DNA of 64,000 bases from Hyphomicrobiales bacterium (GTDB lineage: Bacteria > Pseudomonadota > Alphaproteobacteria > Rhizobiales > Aestuariivirgaceae), in the NCBI GenBank assembly GCA_026990765.1, contig JALXCV010000026.1:1-64000 (forward strand). The letters run 5' to 3'. Position numbers and translations under genes: made by a program. This document shows, piece by piece, positions 1 through 8,310 of the stretch (within the stretch, counting starts at the first letter, position 1; each line of letters begins with the position of its first letter). Under the pieces are notes generated by a model, which did no database searches, was not told where the DNA came from, and saw nothing but the letters and a program-made list of their open reading frames with translations.

Positions 1-68
1 CTGACCAGTGCCCCATTGATAAAAATCGTTTCACCAGCTCTAAGAGAAATCCTGATAACACCGCTCAT
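1..68 (-). CDS. flbT: Flagellin synthesis regulator FlbT (N-terminal part, runs off window)
   Basis: The first 22 codons are visible on the minus strand, beginning MSGVIRISLRAGETIFING, which matches the FlbT start (short basic beta-strand followed by GE-x-IFINGA). In Caulobacter FlbT binds the 5' leader of flagellin mRNA and lowers its stability until the hook is finished; rhizobial homologues may act positively. The start codon overlaps the flaF stop as ATGA, so the two are translationally coupled. The rest of the gene lies outside the window, so integrity cannot be judged. Confidence 0.8.
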   Translation of the reverse strand, partial: MSGVIRISLRAGETIFINGALV

Positions 69-412
69 AACAAACCATCCCTGATTGCTTTTGATACTGA
101 AATAATATCCTTGAAGCTATCGCTCTCCCCTTGTCTCAAGCGCTCGATTTCCCGAATAATCCATATGCCGACAGAAATAAGATCAGCTTTGAGTTGATCA
201 TCAAAGACATTGCGTTCGTCAGTCAAATCCTCAATGAAGAACACCCACATGCGGTGAACAAAGAACTGGGCTTCAACAGCTGCTATTGATGGTATCCCCT
301 GCAATTCAGCGGCCTCCAGCATTTCAATTGCCCGGTCAAAAGCCATAACTTCATTTTCACGTTCGGCCTGACTACTATCATCAACGACTTCCTGATAACT
401 GCTTTGGTACAT
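65..412 (-). CDS. flaF: Flagellar biosynthesis regulator FlaF
   Basis: A 115-residue, all-helical acidic protein of normal FlaF length, with the typical N-terminus (MYQSSYQEV) and the conserved middle WVFFIEDL segment followed by IGIWIIREIE-like residues. FlaF is needed for flagellin translation or secretion in alphaproteobacteria and works opposite FlbT. It sits between flgL and flbT, the standard alphaproteobacterial order, and its stop overlaps the flbT start by four bases. No membrane segment or signal peptide is visible. Confidence 0.9.
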   Translation of the reverse strand: MYQSSYQEVVDDSSQAERENEVMAFDRAIEMLEAAELQGIPSIAAVEAQFFVHRMWVFFIEDLTDERNVFDDQLKADLISVGIWIIREIERLRQGESDSFKDIISVSKAIRDGLL

Positions 413-453
413 TGTCTGTTAAACCCTGTTACGCATCTGATGCTTGCCATGAC

Positions 454-1503
454 TTACAAATATTTTGCCAATGACAGCCTTTGCAGACGCCCGGTCAAAG
501 TGTATGCCATCTCAAGCTGTGTGCTTAAAAGATTGACTCTTGTTGCTGCTTCATTTGCATCAACATTTTCATGATCCTGAATGAGTTTTTGAAACATGGT
601 CTTTTGAGCATCCAGTCTTTCATCTGCACTCTTTATTCGTTCCTCAACCACACCTATCTCACCGCGCAAGGCACTAAGCTCTCCAATGGCATCACCGGCA
701 ACAGATGCTGCCTTGTCCATAACAGTTGCAAACACTGCCTTGTTCTGGTTTTCCAGGCCAAGATCACTTACCATCGTGAATGCCATGGCAAGCTTGCGTA
801 TTGCTGACCTGTTGGCACTTACAGAAGTGCGGATTGTTTCAGAAAATGAAATTCGTCCTGTCAGTATCTGGTCAGAAGCTGATGACCAGTTGTTTTTCCA
901 TTCAGTTTGCGTAAACAGGTCGGCAAAGGCATTATCAAGGAAATTTTCCATTTGCGCCTGAGTGATGTTTGCAACAGCTGGATCAGATTGCGTAAATCCA
1001 AACTCGGCCAGAAATGCTGCATCAACACTCTGTTTTGATGCAGGAGGCGGATTGTCAAAATAATTATCCAGCGGTGCATCATCAGAATTAATGCCGGCAA
1101 ATACCGACACCCCGTTAACATCTGCATTTATATTGGTGATGAAGGATTTGAAACCTTCATGGGCTGAAGGAATAACCACATTTGCCGGTATCTGGTTTCC
1201 ACGCGCGGCAACTGCCAGATTCAGCAATGACTGTGCATCTTTGGTTATTGTTGCAAGTGAATTCTGGGTAAAATCGATTCTGGTTTTGACTACCACATTG
1301 GTTTTTTTGATAGTCTCGGCCATCATCAGCCTGGCTCGTGCATCAAGAACCATTCCCGTTGTTTCACCAAGCTGATAACCAACATCATCCCAGCGCCCGG
1401 AAGATAATTCGGTTTGCGCCTTAACCAGATTATTCTGGATTTTCCCGATGGATAAGGGTGCTACATTGGATGGCACATATATAGGCGTCAGAGTTGACCT
1501 CAT
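454..1503 (-). CDS. flgL: Flagellar hook-filament junction protein FlgL (HAP3)
   Basis: A 349-residue flagellin-like protein. The N-terminal coiled coil (residues about 15-80, with QNNLVKAQTELSSG) and the C-terminal helix ending in LTGRLQRLSLAKYL are the D0/D1 parts that join the hook to the filament. It follows flgK by four bases and precedes flaF, so it is the distal part of the flgE-flgK-flgL hook operon. The protein is exported by the flagellar type III apparatus and has no cleavable signal. Length and both termini look intact. Confidence 0.93.
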   Translation of the reverse strand: MRSTLTPIYVPSNVAPLSIGKIQNNLVKAQTELSSGRWDDVGYQLGETTGMVLDARARLMMAETIKKTNVVVKTRIDFTQNSLATITKDAQSLLNLAVAARGNQIPANVVIPSAHEGFKSFITNINADVNGVSVFAGINSDDAPLDNYFDNPPPASKQSVDAAFLAEFGFTQSDPAVANITQAQMENFLDNAFADLFTQTEWKNNWSSASDQILTGRISFSETIRTSVSANRSAIRKLAMAFTMVSDLGLENQNKAVFATVMDKAASVAGDAIGELSALRGEIGVVEERIKSADERLDAQKTMFQKLIQDHENVDANEAATRVNLLSTQLEMAYTLTGRLQRLSLAKYL

Positions 1504-1507
1504 GAGA

Positions 1508-2989
1508 CTATCTCATTGCTCCCAGCAGGCTGGAATACATCGTATCAATTGCTTTCATCAGCCGGGCCGATGCTTCATAGGAGCGCTCCAGTTCCGTCAT
1601 CAAGGCCAATTCATTATCCAGATTCACCCCGGTAGAGCGTGAAAGTGCCTGTGAGGTTCTGGCCAGAAGTGCTGAATGATATTCTGATTTGTCTGTGGAT
1701 GTGGCCCTCAGGTTTTCAAACCATGCAGCCGAAGAATCGGCAAATTGTGTCAGTGACTTGCTACCCCCGATATTTGTGGCAGGATCAAAACTGCGCTGGT
1801 CATCCATATTGCTGAACAATTGTGAAAGCCGGTCTGAAAAACCGGCAGCCCCGGTTGTATTGTAGGTATAGGCAGGGTTTCCAGGATCGGAAATTCCTCC
1901 ATCCCGCAACAGATTCATATTGCCGCCCGCAGCCGGGTCAACATTGGCATTGATAGTGATCTTTCCGGCCAAACCAACAGACACAACTCCAGAAGCTGGA
2001 ACTGACGGTCCACCATCCCATGTAAACAACCCGGCAGCATCCGGGAGCGCTGGAACAGCACTTTGATCTTTTTCGGCAAATGTCTCGATAAGCCCGCGAG
2101 CAATTTCATCCAGCTGATTTTGAAATGTACCAGTCAGATCATCGCGCAATTTTACCAGACCGGACAGACGGCCTGAACCCAACTTCATCATGGCCTTGGA
2201 CCCGGTTACCATAACTCCGTCAACAAAGACCTGGTTGCCAGAAGTGGTTGCGGAAAAAACACTTGTTGGCGTAAAGGAGACAGTTCTTGGCTTGTCCTCA
2301 TACAAAACCGCCCCGCCACCAGCATAGATAGAAACATTATTGTTGCTGCCGGTCACCGTAGTAATATCAAGCTCTTCAGACAGGCTGGACAGGGCAGCAT
2401 CACGGGCATCAAGATAGGATGCCAGATCACTGGCTGAACCTGCACCTCTGACAATCGCGCTATTGGCAGTATGATATTGCTCCAGCAAGGAATTTATGCG
2501 GTTGACCGAACTGGAGATCTGGGCATCTGTCTGCGCCCTTGTCTGCTGCACAATTCTTGTAGCTTCATTAAGCCCGCGTGCCACTGCCGAGGCCGCAGCA
2601 ACAGTATTTTCAGCTATGACTTGATCATTGGGCAGACTGGAATAGGAATGCAAGGCAGCCTTGAACTTGGCAATCAAAGCACTTGGAGAAGTCTCATTTT
2701 CAGGGTCGCCAATTATGCTTTCAAGTCTGGACAATCCATCCACAATGGCCTTGCTGCTGGTACTGTCAGATGTTGTGCTGAAAAAATGCCGCAAGATCGA
2801 ATTGTCACTGGCCCGGATAACTGAGACATCATAAACCCCGTTGCCCTCAGCCCCTGTCGTTTGCGTAAGGCGTCTGGTGTAATTGGGATTGTCAACATTG
2901 GCTATGTTTTCTGCAGTTACCGATGTCTGCAGCGATCTGGCTGCAATCGATGATCGCATGGCATTAAAGGCGGTTGTCAAATTCATCAT
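1508..2989 (-). CDS. flgK: Flagellar hook-associated protein FlgK (HAP1)
   Basis: A 493-residue hook-associated protein. The N-terminus has the rod/hook family pattern (ANIDNPNYTRR-like: ENIANVDNPNYTRRL at about residues 28-42) and the C-terminus carries the conserved motif of the family (NLDNELALMTELERSYEASAR) followed by a terminal helix. FlgK forms the first junction ring between hook and filament. The length is typical for alphaproteobacteria. It lies directly downstream of flgE and upstream of flgL in one transcription unit. The start is MM; either Met may be used. Confidence 0.93.
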   Translation of the reverse strand: MMNLTTAFNAMRSSIAARSLQTSVTAENIANVDNPNYTRRLTQTTGAEGNGVYDVSVIRASDNSILRHFFSTTSDSTSSKAIVDGLSRLESIIGDPENETSPSALIAKFKAALHSYSSLPNDQVIAENTVAAASAVARGLNEATRIVQQTRAQTDAQISSSVNRINSLLEQYHTANSAIVRGAGSASDLASYLDARDAALSSLSEELDITTVTGSNNNVSIYAGGGAVLYEDKPRTVSFTPTSVFSATTSGNQVFVDGVMVTGSKAMMKLGSGRLSGLVKLRDDLTGTFQNQLDEIARGLIETFAEKDQSAVPALPDAAGLFTWDGGPSVPASGVVSVGLAGKITINANVDPAAGGNMNLLRDGGISDPGNPAYTYNTTGAAGFSDRLSQLFSNMDDQRSFDPATNIGGSKSLTQFADSSAAWFENLRATSTDKSEYHSALLARTSQALSRSTGVNLDNELALMTELERSYEASARLMKAIDTMYSSLLGAMR

Positions 2990-3012
2990 GAATCACGCTC
3001 CAGCTTGAACAA

Positions 3013-4275
3013 TTAGCGCTTCAGGTTGACCACAACATCCATAAGCTCTGAACCAGCCTGGAACACTTTGGAATTTGCCTGATAGCCTCTTTGGGCCTCA
3101 ATCATCTCGGTCAGCTCTGTCGCCAGATCAACATTTGACTGCTCTTTTGCCCCGGAAACGATACTCCCGCGACCATCGGATTTGGCATATCCCATCGATA
3201 CTTCACCAGAATTGTGGGTGGGCTGGAAAACATCGCCGGGCAGCATTCGCAAATTATTGGGGCTGACTACGGTCGCAATTGGGATCCTGTAGGTTTCAAC
3301 CCGCGAAGAATCACCAAAGACCGAATACATCGAACCGGCATCATCAATTTCAAGCAGTTTGAAACCGGATGCGGCATTCCCATCAACATTTACATCAAGC
3401 ACAGTAAAATTGGCCGCCAGCTGACTTGTATCCCTGATGTCAATCTCCAGATTGGCACCATTTGGCACTGCAACGGTGAAACTGTCTGGACTTGCTGCAG
3501 TCAGCTGGCCATTTGCCGGATCGAAATGCAAAGTCGCAGTCGTCAGAGCCGCTGATGAATATGGAAATCCACCATTTGCTGCTGCATCAGATTGTGAATA
3601 AACAGCAAGCTCCCAAGTACTGTCAGCTGTTTTGGAATAATAAATATCAATGATTTCCTGATTGCCAAGATTATCATAACTGACCAGAGAAGTTTTTGAG
3701 CTGAATTTGGCAAGTGGATTATTTGTCGAGGGCAATTCACCTGCAGCTACAATATCGGCGCCAGAATCCACATTCACCTTTAGCCTGCCGGTCTGCGATG
3801 GCCTGGCTACCAGATTGGTTTCAGACATTTTGACCTTGGTCAGCCCGCCAAATCCGTTTGCAATGGGAGATGGGCTGGCTCCTCCAGCCAGATCATATCC
3901 CAAAAGATAAAATCCTCCAGCATTTACCAGATAACCATCAGCATCGGGAATGAATGAACCAGCCCTGGTCAGTTTGGCCGTGCCAGTCTGGTCTTCAACA
4001 ACAAAGAACCCGTCACCGCGAATAGCCAGATCTGTAGTGGATTCAGTATATTTGAAACTTCCCTGCTCATTCACCGCCCGGCGCAATCTGGTATCTACAC
4101 CACCTGATATATATTCCCCTGTGACTGATTGCGGGATTCTTGAGGAAAATTCAGTTTCAGCTCGCTTGTAGCCGGTAGTATCAGAATTTGCGATATTATC
4201 GGCAACAGCAGACAGCTTGTTACCTTGAGCATGCATACCGGAAACCCCGGTTCTCATTACATTTCCAATACCCAT
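3013..4275 (-). CDS. flgE: Flagellar hook protein FlgE
   Basis: A 420-residue hook subunit. The N-terminal rod-type motif (VADNIANSDTTGYKRAETEF, about residues 25-44) and the C-terminal AELTEMIEAQRGYQANSKVFQ motif define the FlgE/F/G family, and the long variable middle domain and size separate hook from rod proteins. It is polymerised outside the cell after export, with length set by FliK, whose gene lies about 1.5 kb upstream. The gene is the first of flgE-flgK-flgL, and the rhizobial neighbour ftcR stands right upstream, about 95 bp away. Confidence 0.94.
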   Translation of the reverse strand: MGIGNVMRTGVSGMHAQGNKLSAVADNIANSDTTGYKRAETEFSSRIPQSVTGEYISGGVDTRLRRAVNEQGSFKYTESTTDLAIRGDGFFVVEDQTGTAKLTRAGSFIPDADGYLVNAGGFYLLGYDLAGGASPSPIANGFGGLTKVKMSETNLVARPSQTGRLKVNVDSGADIVAAGELPSTNNPLAKFSSKTSLVSYDNLGNQEIIDIYYSKTADSTWELAVYSQSDAAANGGFPYSSAALTTATLHFDPANGQLTAASPDSFTVAVPNGANLEIDIRDTSQLAANFTVLDVNVDGNAASGFKLLEIDDAGSMYSVFGDSSRVETYRIPIATVVSPNNLRMLPGDVFQPTHNSGEVSMGYAKSDGRGSIVSGAKEQSNVDLATELTEMIEAQRGYQANSKVFQAGSELMDVVVNLKR

Positions 4276-4371
4276 TCAAATCTCCGATAATATAGAATCA
4301 CCCCTCAATCAGACCCGAGCAAGCTTGTGCTGGGCTTACTTGCAAACCCTGCGACAAGGCACGCATCCGGT

Positions 4372-5052
4372 TCAGCAAGGCCGCGGTGTGTTCAGACAGT
4401 AACCAAGATAGCGTTTGGAATCGATCGGATCATATCCGAGCATCTGGCGTAATTTTTTGCGCAATTTGGAAATATGACTTTCAACAACGCTTTCTTCAAC
4501 TTCAACCTCAAACAACCCGTAAACAACATTGAACATCTGGGTCTTGGTAATCCGCTTGCCCTTGTTTCTGACCATATGTTCCAGAATACGATATTCCCGG
4601 CGCGGCAATTGCAGAGGCTTGTCACCGATAATTGGAGGGCGTCCATCTGAAAAAATCCGGATATCTCCAGCTGTAATTTCCGCAGATATGGAACTGCTCC
4701 GATTCATAATGGCGCTGACCCTTGCAAGAATCTCCTTCACATGCACCGGTTTTTTAACCACATCATCAACGCCTGAATTAAACAGATGCAGGATATTTTG
4801 AAGGCTTGGATTATCACTCATTGCAATAACCGGCGCCCTGGTCAGATTCTTGATCTGGGCTGGCAGGGACAAAGGCTCTATATCCCCGGACAACAAAAAC
4901 GCTTCTACAGCCTCAAGGTCCTTTTTTGAAACTGAATTCAGCCATTCCATGAAATCTTCAGGAGCAAAACCTGCAGAAGACATGCCTTCACGACTAAACC
5001 CTGAACGGTAACCATGGATAACCAGATTACGCTCATCAACAATAACAATCAT
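4372..5052 (-). CDS. ftcR: FtcR-type flagellar transcriptional regulator (OmpR-like, atypical receiver)
   Basis: A 226-residue two-domain protein: receiver-like region at about 1-118 and winged-helix DNA-binding domain at about 130-220 (LPRREYRILEHMV, then VVESHISKLRKKL). It resembles FtcR of Brucella and Rem of Sinorhizobium, master activators of flagellar genes. The acidic pair (VDE) and the conserved lysine (VKKPVH) are present, but the position expected to hold the phosphorylated aspartate reads LEAVEAFLLSG with no Asp, so phosphorylation-independent control is likely. A perfect TTAA-N7-TTAA site lies 16 bp upstream of the ATG. Its place beside flgE is the usual rhizobial one. Confidence 0.88.
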   Translation of the reverse strand: MIVIVDERNLVIHGYRSGFSREGMSSAGFAPEDFMEWLNSVSKKDLEAVEAFLLSGDIEPLSLPAQIKNLTRAPVIAMSDNPSLQNILHLFNSGVDDVVKKPVHVKEILARVSAIMNRSSSISAEITAGDIRIFSDGRPPIIGDKPLQLPRREYRILEHMVRNKGKRITKTQMFNVVYGLFEVEVEESVVESHISKLRKKLRQMLGYDPIDSKRYLGYCLNTPRPC

Positions 5053-5067
5053 GTCTCAACTCCCCAG

Positions 5068-5082
5068 TTAATACTTTGTTAA
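5068..5082. promoter_or_regulatory. Candidate CtrA box upstream of ftcR
   Basis: TTAATACTTTGTTAA fits the full CtrA consensus TTAA-N7-TTAA exactly and lies 16 nt upstream of the ftcR start codon. CtrA is the cell-cycle master regulator of alphaproteobacteria and commonly controls the top of the flagellar hierarchy. The site is inferred by motif only; its closeness to the ATG suggests either that it overlaps the core promoter or that it represses. Confidence 0.5.
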
Positions 5083-5284
5083 GCGAATCATCTGATTAGA
5101 ATCCGAGCACAAGTTACCCACAGCTGTTAGAACATGCAGTTGCCTTGATCAGAACTATCAGTATTATATTTGGGTTGTTTTTTGATTCGCTTCTTTATGG
5201 GGTAGATGGCTAAACACTGCAAAAAGCGCAGCATCACCACCTGGACAAGCCCTCACTGTGGCTTTGTTTTTACTGCAAAAACAA

Positions 5285-5848
5285 CTAGTTACAGAATTCT
5301 CTCGAGTTGGCTGTCCAGTTGCCATAGCCACTGGCTACAAGGTTTTTGATTACCGTGCAAACATATCTTTTTTGAGCAACCAGATTGTCAGGCCCGGCAT
5401 GATAACGGGCTGCGGCAAGTGTCCATGAACCTTCGCGCAAATATAAACGTTTCAGATAGCGGGCTGCATAATCAACATTTTTCCTTGCATCCAGCATATC
5501 CATGACAGAATTGAACTGATCTGCATGGTAGTGATGATTTATCTGCAGACAACCAAGATCAATCAAAGTCTTGCCAGCCTGCCTTGCCTCTATAAAAATT
5601 TTATACGCTTCCTCGGCGCTGTCGGGATAATAAGCCTTTCCCGATACATTAACTGCATATGGGTGAAGCTTTTCACCCTTGCCGGTTTCCGTCATGCCAA
5701 TAGAAAACAATATCCCAAGTGGCACTCCATGGGCTTTGGCACTGGCCACCATGTAACTTTCACAAACATCTTTGCCAGAGGCAAATGCTGTGTTGTTACA
5801 GGTAAAGACTATCACCATCAATAACGGGATGATTGTCATCATTATCAT
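5285..5848 (-). CDS. Secreted SLT-type lytic transglycosylase of the flagellar cluster
   Basis: The chosen ATG (5848) has an AGGA ribosome site four bases before it and opens a signal peptide (MIMMTIIPLLMVIV...AFA), giving 187 residues; the longer ORF start inside fliK is unlikely. The mature part shows a lysozyme-like SLT fold: a catalytic Glu in IGMTETG, then DLGCLQINHHYH and AARYHAGPDN. It would cut peptidoglycan in the periplasm to let the rod through. No flgJ is visible in the window, and this gene probably supplies that activity. It overlaps the 3' end of fliK by 53 bp in another frame, an unusually long coding overlap. Confidence 0.8.
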   Translation of the reverse strand: MIMMTIIPLLMVIVFTCNNTAFASGKDVCESYMVASAKAHGVPLGILFSIGMTETGKGEKLHPYAVNVSGKAYYPDSAEEAYKIFIEARQAGKTLIDLGCLQINHHYHADQFNSVMDMLDARKNVDYAARYLKRLYLREGSWTLAAARYHAGPDNLVAQKRYVCTVIKNLVASGYGNWTANSREFCN

Positions 5849-7130
5849 TTTCCTGGTGTGAATGACCATCATTCCATCTGTGCTCCCTGTCACTGTAACT
5901 TGCCTGATCTTGCATTTTATCATCAGCAAAACTGCCTGCCTGTGATTGCTGGCCGGCTGGATTTTGATCCTGTCCCCTTTGGATATTAGCTGCATCTGGA
6001 ACCGTTATTCTTATGGTCAGATCATCGGGTGATATGCCAGACAGATGGATCTGTTTTGCAAGCTGGGTGATCTCACTTTTCAACCGGTTTGCCATATCGA
6101 CAGTTGACGGTTCCAGAACCACCTTCAGGCCAGCACCTTCCTTGACAAGCCGGGCCGATACTGTCCCCAGATTTTCTGGATGCAGAGTAATATGCAAATG
6201 TCTTGCAAGCTTTGCTTCACCTGTACGCATCTGCCAGAATTGTTCAGGAATTACTGATGCAGTCCTGTTTGTTTTCGTGGCAGTATCAAGCACGCCTGCA
6301 ATTGCGCTAGCTATCTGCTGTGCAGGATGAACAGTCATTTCCGGCAAAACATGTCTTTCCTGGCTGGTATGAGAGACATTAACCTGCATTTCAGTCACCA
6401 GCCGGGTTACCTGTTTTTTCGGCCCCAAAACTGCTGCTGACATTTTTTCAATTATGGGTCTAGCCTTGATATTCTTATGGCTTTCAAGAGCAGGTTCAAC
6501 TTGCCCTTGTGGTGTTTGCCTGAACAATTCCTGCATGGTCTTGTCAACTCTGACTTTGGTCAACATGTTGGCAGACCTTGCGGTTAATGGCCCTGTTTTG
6601 CCCTTGTCAGTTTTTCTGGCAGGATTTGCTTCTGCTGCAACAAGTGGAACTTTTGCGATATTGAGCGAATATTGCAGCTTTTCCTGTAACTTGTTTGAGG
6701 CAGGCATTGTGGTTTCAGCAACAATTACGGCATTCATCATCAATTCATTTGTTTCAACTGCTTCTGGTGCCTGATCTGCATTTTCAGCTTGTTTATTATT
6801 CCCCGGCAACCCGGTTGATAATTCTGCCCTGCCCTGACCTGAATATAATTGTGCATTCCTGCTGACAGATTGCGATACCTGCTCGGTTGTATCTGTTGTT
6901 GCCTGTTCCAGGTCATCCAGATCATTTACAGCCTCATTTAATATATTACCTAATACATTACCGGCCTCATCTGCCCCTTTCCCGGTCTTGACGAGATATT
7001 CTGAAAACCGGAGTTGCTCGTCTGACGAAACAGGCATTTCCTGACTGGTTTTCTTCAAGCCTTTCATATTGTTTGCCGGCGCAGATGTGGCTGGTTTTGG
7101 CGGCAACATTGTACTTATGTCATTTTGCAT
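5796..7130 (-). CDS. fliK: Flagellar hook-length control protein FliK (rhizobial MotD)
   Basis: A 444-residue protein with a low-complexity, Gln/Asn/Thr-rich N-terminal two thirds and a conserved C-terminal hook-length domain at about 300-395 (LHITLHPENLGTVSARL, then GISPDDLTIRI). This matches rhizobial MotD, now recognised as FliK: a secreted ruler that switches export from hook to filament proteins. The ATG overlaps the end of motC by 11 bp and the gene sits in the rhizobial order motB-motC-motD. The C-terminal tail after the domain is His/Asp/Asn rich. Confidence 0.88.
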   Translation of the reverse strand: MQNDISTMLPPKPATSAPANNMKGLKKTSQEMPVSSDEQLRFSEYLVKTGKGADEAGNVLGNILNEAVNDLDDLEQATTDTTEQVSQSVSRNAQLYSGQGRAELSTGLPGNNKQAENADQAPEAVETNELMMNAVIVAETTMPASNKLQEKLQYSLNIAKVPLVAAEANPARKTDKGKTGPLTARSANMLTKVRVDKTMQELFRQTPQGQVEPALESHKNIKARPIIEKMSAAVLGPKKQVTRLVTEMQVNVSHTSQERHVLPEMTVHPAQQIASAIAGVLDTATKTNRTASVIPEQFWQMRTGEAKLARHLHITLHPENLGTVSARLVKEGAGLKVVLEPSTVDMANRLKSEITQLAKQIHLSGISPDDLTIRITVPDAANIQRGQDQNPAGQQSQAGSFADDKMQDQASYSDREHRWNDGHSHQENDNDDNHPVIDGDSLYL

Positions 7131-8310
7131 ATTCAGTATTCACCCTAAGTAACCTGTTTGCCTGCACAAGTAATTGCTCTGCTCTGGCAACAGCCTTTGT
7201 CTTGTAAACCAGTTTGTTGTCCTGACGCTTGTGCTTTGAACCAGGCTCCAGATCTTCAACATCTGGCCAGTTGGTATTTTCAATATTGTCCAGCAACATA
7301 AGGGCTGTTCGCAATATATCCCGGTCCTGTTCATCAAGCCTGGTGCTATCAATTCTTTCCAGCAAATGTCTGGCTTCCTCCAGTTTTTCCAGAACTACAT
7401 TTGCAGCACCCAGATAAAGCCTGGTTCTGGCAATGAAAGAGGGTGAATCGGGCACCAGACCTATTGCCTTTTGCCCGGCATATTCAGCCAGATGCAGCTT
7501 TCCCTCCAAAATAGCTGCTCTGGCAATTGTCAAAAAAATCACCGCCTGGTTTCTTCTGGAAAACCTTTTGGCAATAGTGCCTGCCTGATGCAGGAACTGT
7601 TTGTGATCTCCATTTGCAAACCGCACAACGTAATATGTAAACCGTGTAATGAAATCATCGACATAATAAGAGCGGTTAAACCGCCGCGAATATGCAGATG
7701 ACAATTTCAGGAATAATTGCTTTTTGCCCTTTTCTCCAGCTATGGCAACCGAGCGCCTGAGTGCTGCTTCTTCCAGCAATGTTCCCGGTTTCAAAAGCTT
7801 CACCAGATTTAGCAATTCGATTGACTTGTCATTCTTTTCCCCCTGGTGCAAGGCAGCCTTTACCATGGCCAGTTGAGCGGCAACATTATAGTTGAATTCA
7901 TCAAGAACCAACGGCTCCAGTAACTCGCTGGCTTTCCTGCGATCACCGGTCACAAAGGCCAGCGCCCCTTCCAGGAGCCCTTCTGGCAGATTTGGCCTGT
8001 TCTTGATTTTCAAAAGCTCAAAAATCTTTTTGGGATTGCCACCGCTCAGCATGAATATCAGCAAGGCTTCGGCATTTTTCCTTTTTTGCCAGACAGAATT
8101 TTTAACTTTTGAAAAATCCCTGGCCATGAGTTCAAGCATTTCACGCTGTGCCTGATGAGCCTGACTATTTCCGTGCACAACCTGATCCTGCAATTTTTGC
8201 AATGCCAGAATATAGTTATATGGCTCAAGATTTTTACCCTGGCATGGCTGGGCCATGATAACAGCAAGGGCAAAAGCCGAAACAAATCCACTTTTCAACA
8301 ATCTGATCAT
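7120..8310 (-). CDS. motC: Chemotaxis/motility protein MotC
   Basis: A 396-residue periplasmic protein with an N-terminal signal peptide (about 1-25, ending near PCQG) followed by the MotC start YNYILALQKLQDQVVHGN. In Sinorhizobium MotC binds the periplasmic part of MotB and is needed for motor rotation and speed control. The rest is helical and repeat-like. Its ATG overlaps the motB stop as ATGA and its end overlaps fliK, so motB-motC-fliK are coupled. The family is confined to the rhizobial branch, which supports the taxonomic reading. Confidence 0.9.
   Translation of the reverse strand: MIRLLKSGFVSAFALAVIMAQPCQGKNLEPYNYILALQKLQDQVVHGNSQAHQAQREMLELMARDFSKVKNSVWQKRKNAEALLIFMLSGGNPKKIFELLKIKNRPNLPEGLLEGALAFVTGDRRKASELLEPLVLDEFNYNVAAQLAMVKAALHQGEKNDKSIELLNLVKLLKPGTLLEEAALRRSVAIAGEKGKKQLFLKLSSAYSRRFNRSYYVDDFITRFTYYVVRFANGDHKQFLHQAGTIAKRFSRRNQAVIFLTIARAAILEGKLHLAEYAGQKAIGLVPDSPSFIARTRLYLGAANVVLEKLEEARHLLERIDSTRLDEQDRDILRTALMLLDNIENTNWPDVEDLEPGSKHKRQDNKLVYKTKAVARAEQLLVQANRLLRVNTEYAK

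Noticed and set aside
861-1127. Numerous opposite-strand and shifted ORFs of 60-160 codons over flgL, flgK, motB, cpaF, nos and other genes
   Set aside because: They lie inside well-identified genes, have no ribosome sites or family motifs, and have the skewed composition of shadow frames.
4316-4350. Terminator after ftcR (CCCGAGCAAGCTTGTGCTGGG)
   Set aside because: The apparent symmetry has several mismatches and no T run follows on the minus strand.
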